Assembly: GCA_012841485.1 (NCBI GenBank) | Contig: DUUU01000127.1 | Span: 1-6,870 of the forward strand | Length of the DNA stretch: 6,870 nt | DNA from: Armatimonadota bacterium | Lineage (GTDB): Bacteria; Armatimonadota; JAAZEB01 | Direction: 5' to 3' | In this document: positions 6,021 to 6,870 of the stretch, piece after piece | How positions within the stretch are numbered: the stretch's first letter is position 1 | Layout of the letters: the number at the start of each line of letters is the position of its first letter | Notes under the pieces: generated by a model | Told to the model about the DNA's origin: nothing | Seen by the model: only the letters and a program-made list of their open reading frames with translations | Databases searched by the model: none | Program-made: the position numbers and the translations under genes

Positions 6021-6194
6021 GGCGGAGCACCCTGAGCGTACCTCCCGGCTTTCTGCCATCGCTATGAGAGAGTTCGCGGCGGGTCGCCGCTCCTCCTTCG
6101 CCAGACACTCCGCGTGGGAGCGCCCGCGCGCTGCTCGACCGCCTGTCCGTCGCTCAGAGGAGGAAAACGGGCAGCCCTGTCGAACCAGGTGGGC
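6021..6194. other. Divergent intergenic region upstream of the selenium operon
   Basis: These 174 bases separate the operon start from the outward-facing secreted protein gene and should carry both promoters. I found no convincing -35/-10 pair. The one clear structure is a perfect hairpin at 6076-6090, GCGGCG, loop GGT, CGCCGC, about 56 bases upstream of the desulfurase ATG, so it would lie in that operon's 5' leader if transcription begins further up. A long open minus frame passes through here, but its residues are not conserved-looking. Confidence 0.5.
6076..6090 (-). promoter_or_regulatory. Possible leader hairpin of the selenium operon
   Basis: The 6-bp stem GCGGCG/CGCCGC (6076-6081 and 6085-6090) with a 3-base loop is perfect. 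It could be a leader RNA structure or a dyad protein-binding site. No anti-terminator, T-run or known riboswitch pattern is seen with it, and GC-rich DNA makes such stems common. Confidence 0.25.
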
Positions 6195-6197
6195 ATG

Positions 6198-6870
6198 ATG
6201 AGAGCAACGGCCTGGTTTTTGAGCATTGCTGTATCTGCCGCGCTCTGCGGGAGCGCGCATGGGGCAACCGTGAATGCCGGAAACGGCTTCCGCGCGACCT
6301 GGGAGGGGCAGGCGATCCGCTCCCTTAGCGTGAGGGGCGAGACGCTCCCCGGGGTGGCCACTTCGTTCCGGCTGATCGACCCACGATCAAAAGCGCCCGC
6401 CGACCCGGCGAAGTTCCGCGTCGAGGCGAAGCTCACGCCTCGGGACGGGGCGCTCTGGCTGGAGGGCGCCGTGATCGCCGCCGGCACCGAGGATACGGTG
6501 GTGGACCTGCACCTCCGGATCGAAGGCGTGACGCTTCCTCTGGGAGACGGCATCGAGAACCCGCTTTTGCTGCCCGCCCGGCTGCTAAATAAGCTGCCGA
6601 TTGCATCATTGCGCACGCTTGCGACCGAGAGTGATGACCTGGGTATCGGCCTCCATGCCGACCGGCTCTGCGTTGCGGAGTTCCGGGCGCTTCCCGAGGA
6701 GAAGGCGGTGACCATCCGCTTCCCCTTTGGCTTCAGCCGCCACGCTCGCCCGGAGATGCGCATGAGGGCTCCCTTCTCGGTGGTCCTCTATCCCACCGAC
6801 CCGCGCTGGCATTTCCGCTCGGCGCTGGCCGGCTATTATCGCCTCTTCCCGGACCACTTCCGCCGGCGCA
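6198..6870 (+). CDS. Secreted protein of unrecognised family, possibly carbohydrate-active, N-terminal part (3' end beyond window)
   Basis: An open frame of 224 codons reaches the right edge. Residues 1-22 are a clear signal peptide: MRATAWFLSIAVSAALCGSA, then HG, with a hydrophobic core and a likely cut near AHG|A. The cysteine at 17 does not sit in a good lipobox (AALC), so a lipoprotein is unlikely. The mature part is rich in short beta strands with alternating hydrophobics (FRATWEGQAIRSLSVRGE, ALWLEGAVIAAG, TVVDLHLRIEGV), consistent with an N-terminal beta-sandwich of a large secreted enzyme. A helix-like segment, ALAGYYRLFPDHFRRR at about 209-224, ends the visible part; similar segments precede barrel domains in secreted glycosidases, but this is memory only. 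Two ATGs lie at 6195 and 6198; AGGTGG (6187-6192) is better spaced from 6198. Function is unknown; export is the firm part of the call. Confidence 0.7.
   Translation, partial: MRATAWFLSIAVSAALCGSAHGATVNAGNGFRATWEGQAIRSLSVRGETLPGVATSFRLIDPRSKAPADPAKFRVEAKLTPRDGALWLEGAVIAAGTEDTVVDLHLRIEGVTLPLGDGIENPLLLPARLLNKLPIASLRTLATESDDLGIGLHADRLCVAEFRALPEEKAVTIRFPFGFSRHARPEMRMRAPFSVVLYPTDPRWHFRSALAGYYRLFPDHFRRR

Noticed and set aside
6021..6260. N-terminal extension of the desulfurase (80 residues)
   Set aside because: It would overlap the divergent gene's start and signal peptide; the family begins at MIYFDNAAT, and the extension is Arg/Ser/Ala-rich without pattern.

Overview
The window is GC-rich bacterial DNA with strong third-position GC bias, so long antisense open frames are common and carry no information. 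It holds seven genes: five complete, and one cut by each window edge. No phage, IS, CRISPR, rRNA or tRNA signal was seen. The two edge genes encode secreted proteins that look like carbohydrate-active enzymes of the kind found in polysaccharide-degrading environmental bacteria (Armatimonadota, Planctomycetota and Verrucomicrobiota are all possible; Armatimonadota is my weak first guess). The phylum cannot be fixed from this sequence alone.

Layout. (1) Positions 1-1532, minus: the N-terminal 510 residues of a secreted protein with a CBM9-like sugar-binding domain and the beginning of a GH101/GH129-like hydrolase. (2) Positions 1533-1871: a divergent intergenic region of about 340 bases with two similar inverted repeats 42 bases apart. 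(3) Positions 1872-2954, plus: a serine hydrolase of the beta-lactamase/S12 family, apparently cytoplasmic. (4) Positions 2955-2970: a 16-base convergent gap with a tiny hairpin. (5) Positions 2971-6020, minus: a compact four-gene selenium operon. In transcription order it is a cysteine desulfurase-like class V aminotransferase, a DUF3343 putative Se/S carrier, YedF, and SelD. (6) Positions 6021-6194: a divergent intergenic region. (7) From 6198 to the right edge, plus: the N-terminus of a secreted protein of unrecognised family.

The selenium operon is the core of the window. Desulfurase and DUF3343 overlap by 4 bases (GTGA), and yedF and selD overlap by 4 bases (ATGA). The single gap, 43 bases between DUF3343 and yedF, holds a perfect 7-bp hairpin. 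The four products suggest a cysteine-based relay: the desulfurase Cys340 persulfide/perselenide, the CxxC carrier, the TusA-like and DsrE-like cysteines of YedF, and finally SelD (Cys17/Lys20), which makes selenophosphate. This gene set is a known accessory signature of selenium-using bacteria, often linked to the labile selenium cofactor of molybdenum hydroxylases. No selenophosphate user (SelA/SelB, SelU/MnmH, YqeB/YqeC, Se-dependent hydroxylase) lies in the window, so the purpose of the selenium here is open. The flanking genes have no obvious selenium role and are transcribed away from or against the operon.
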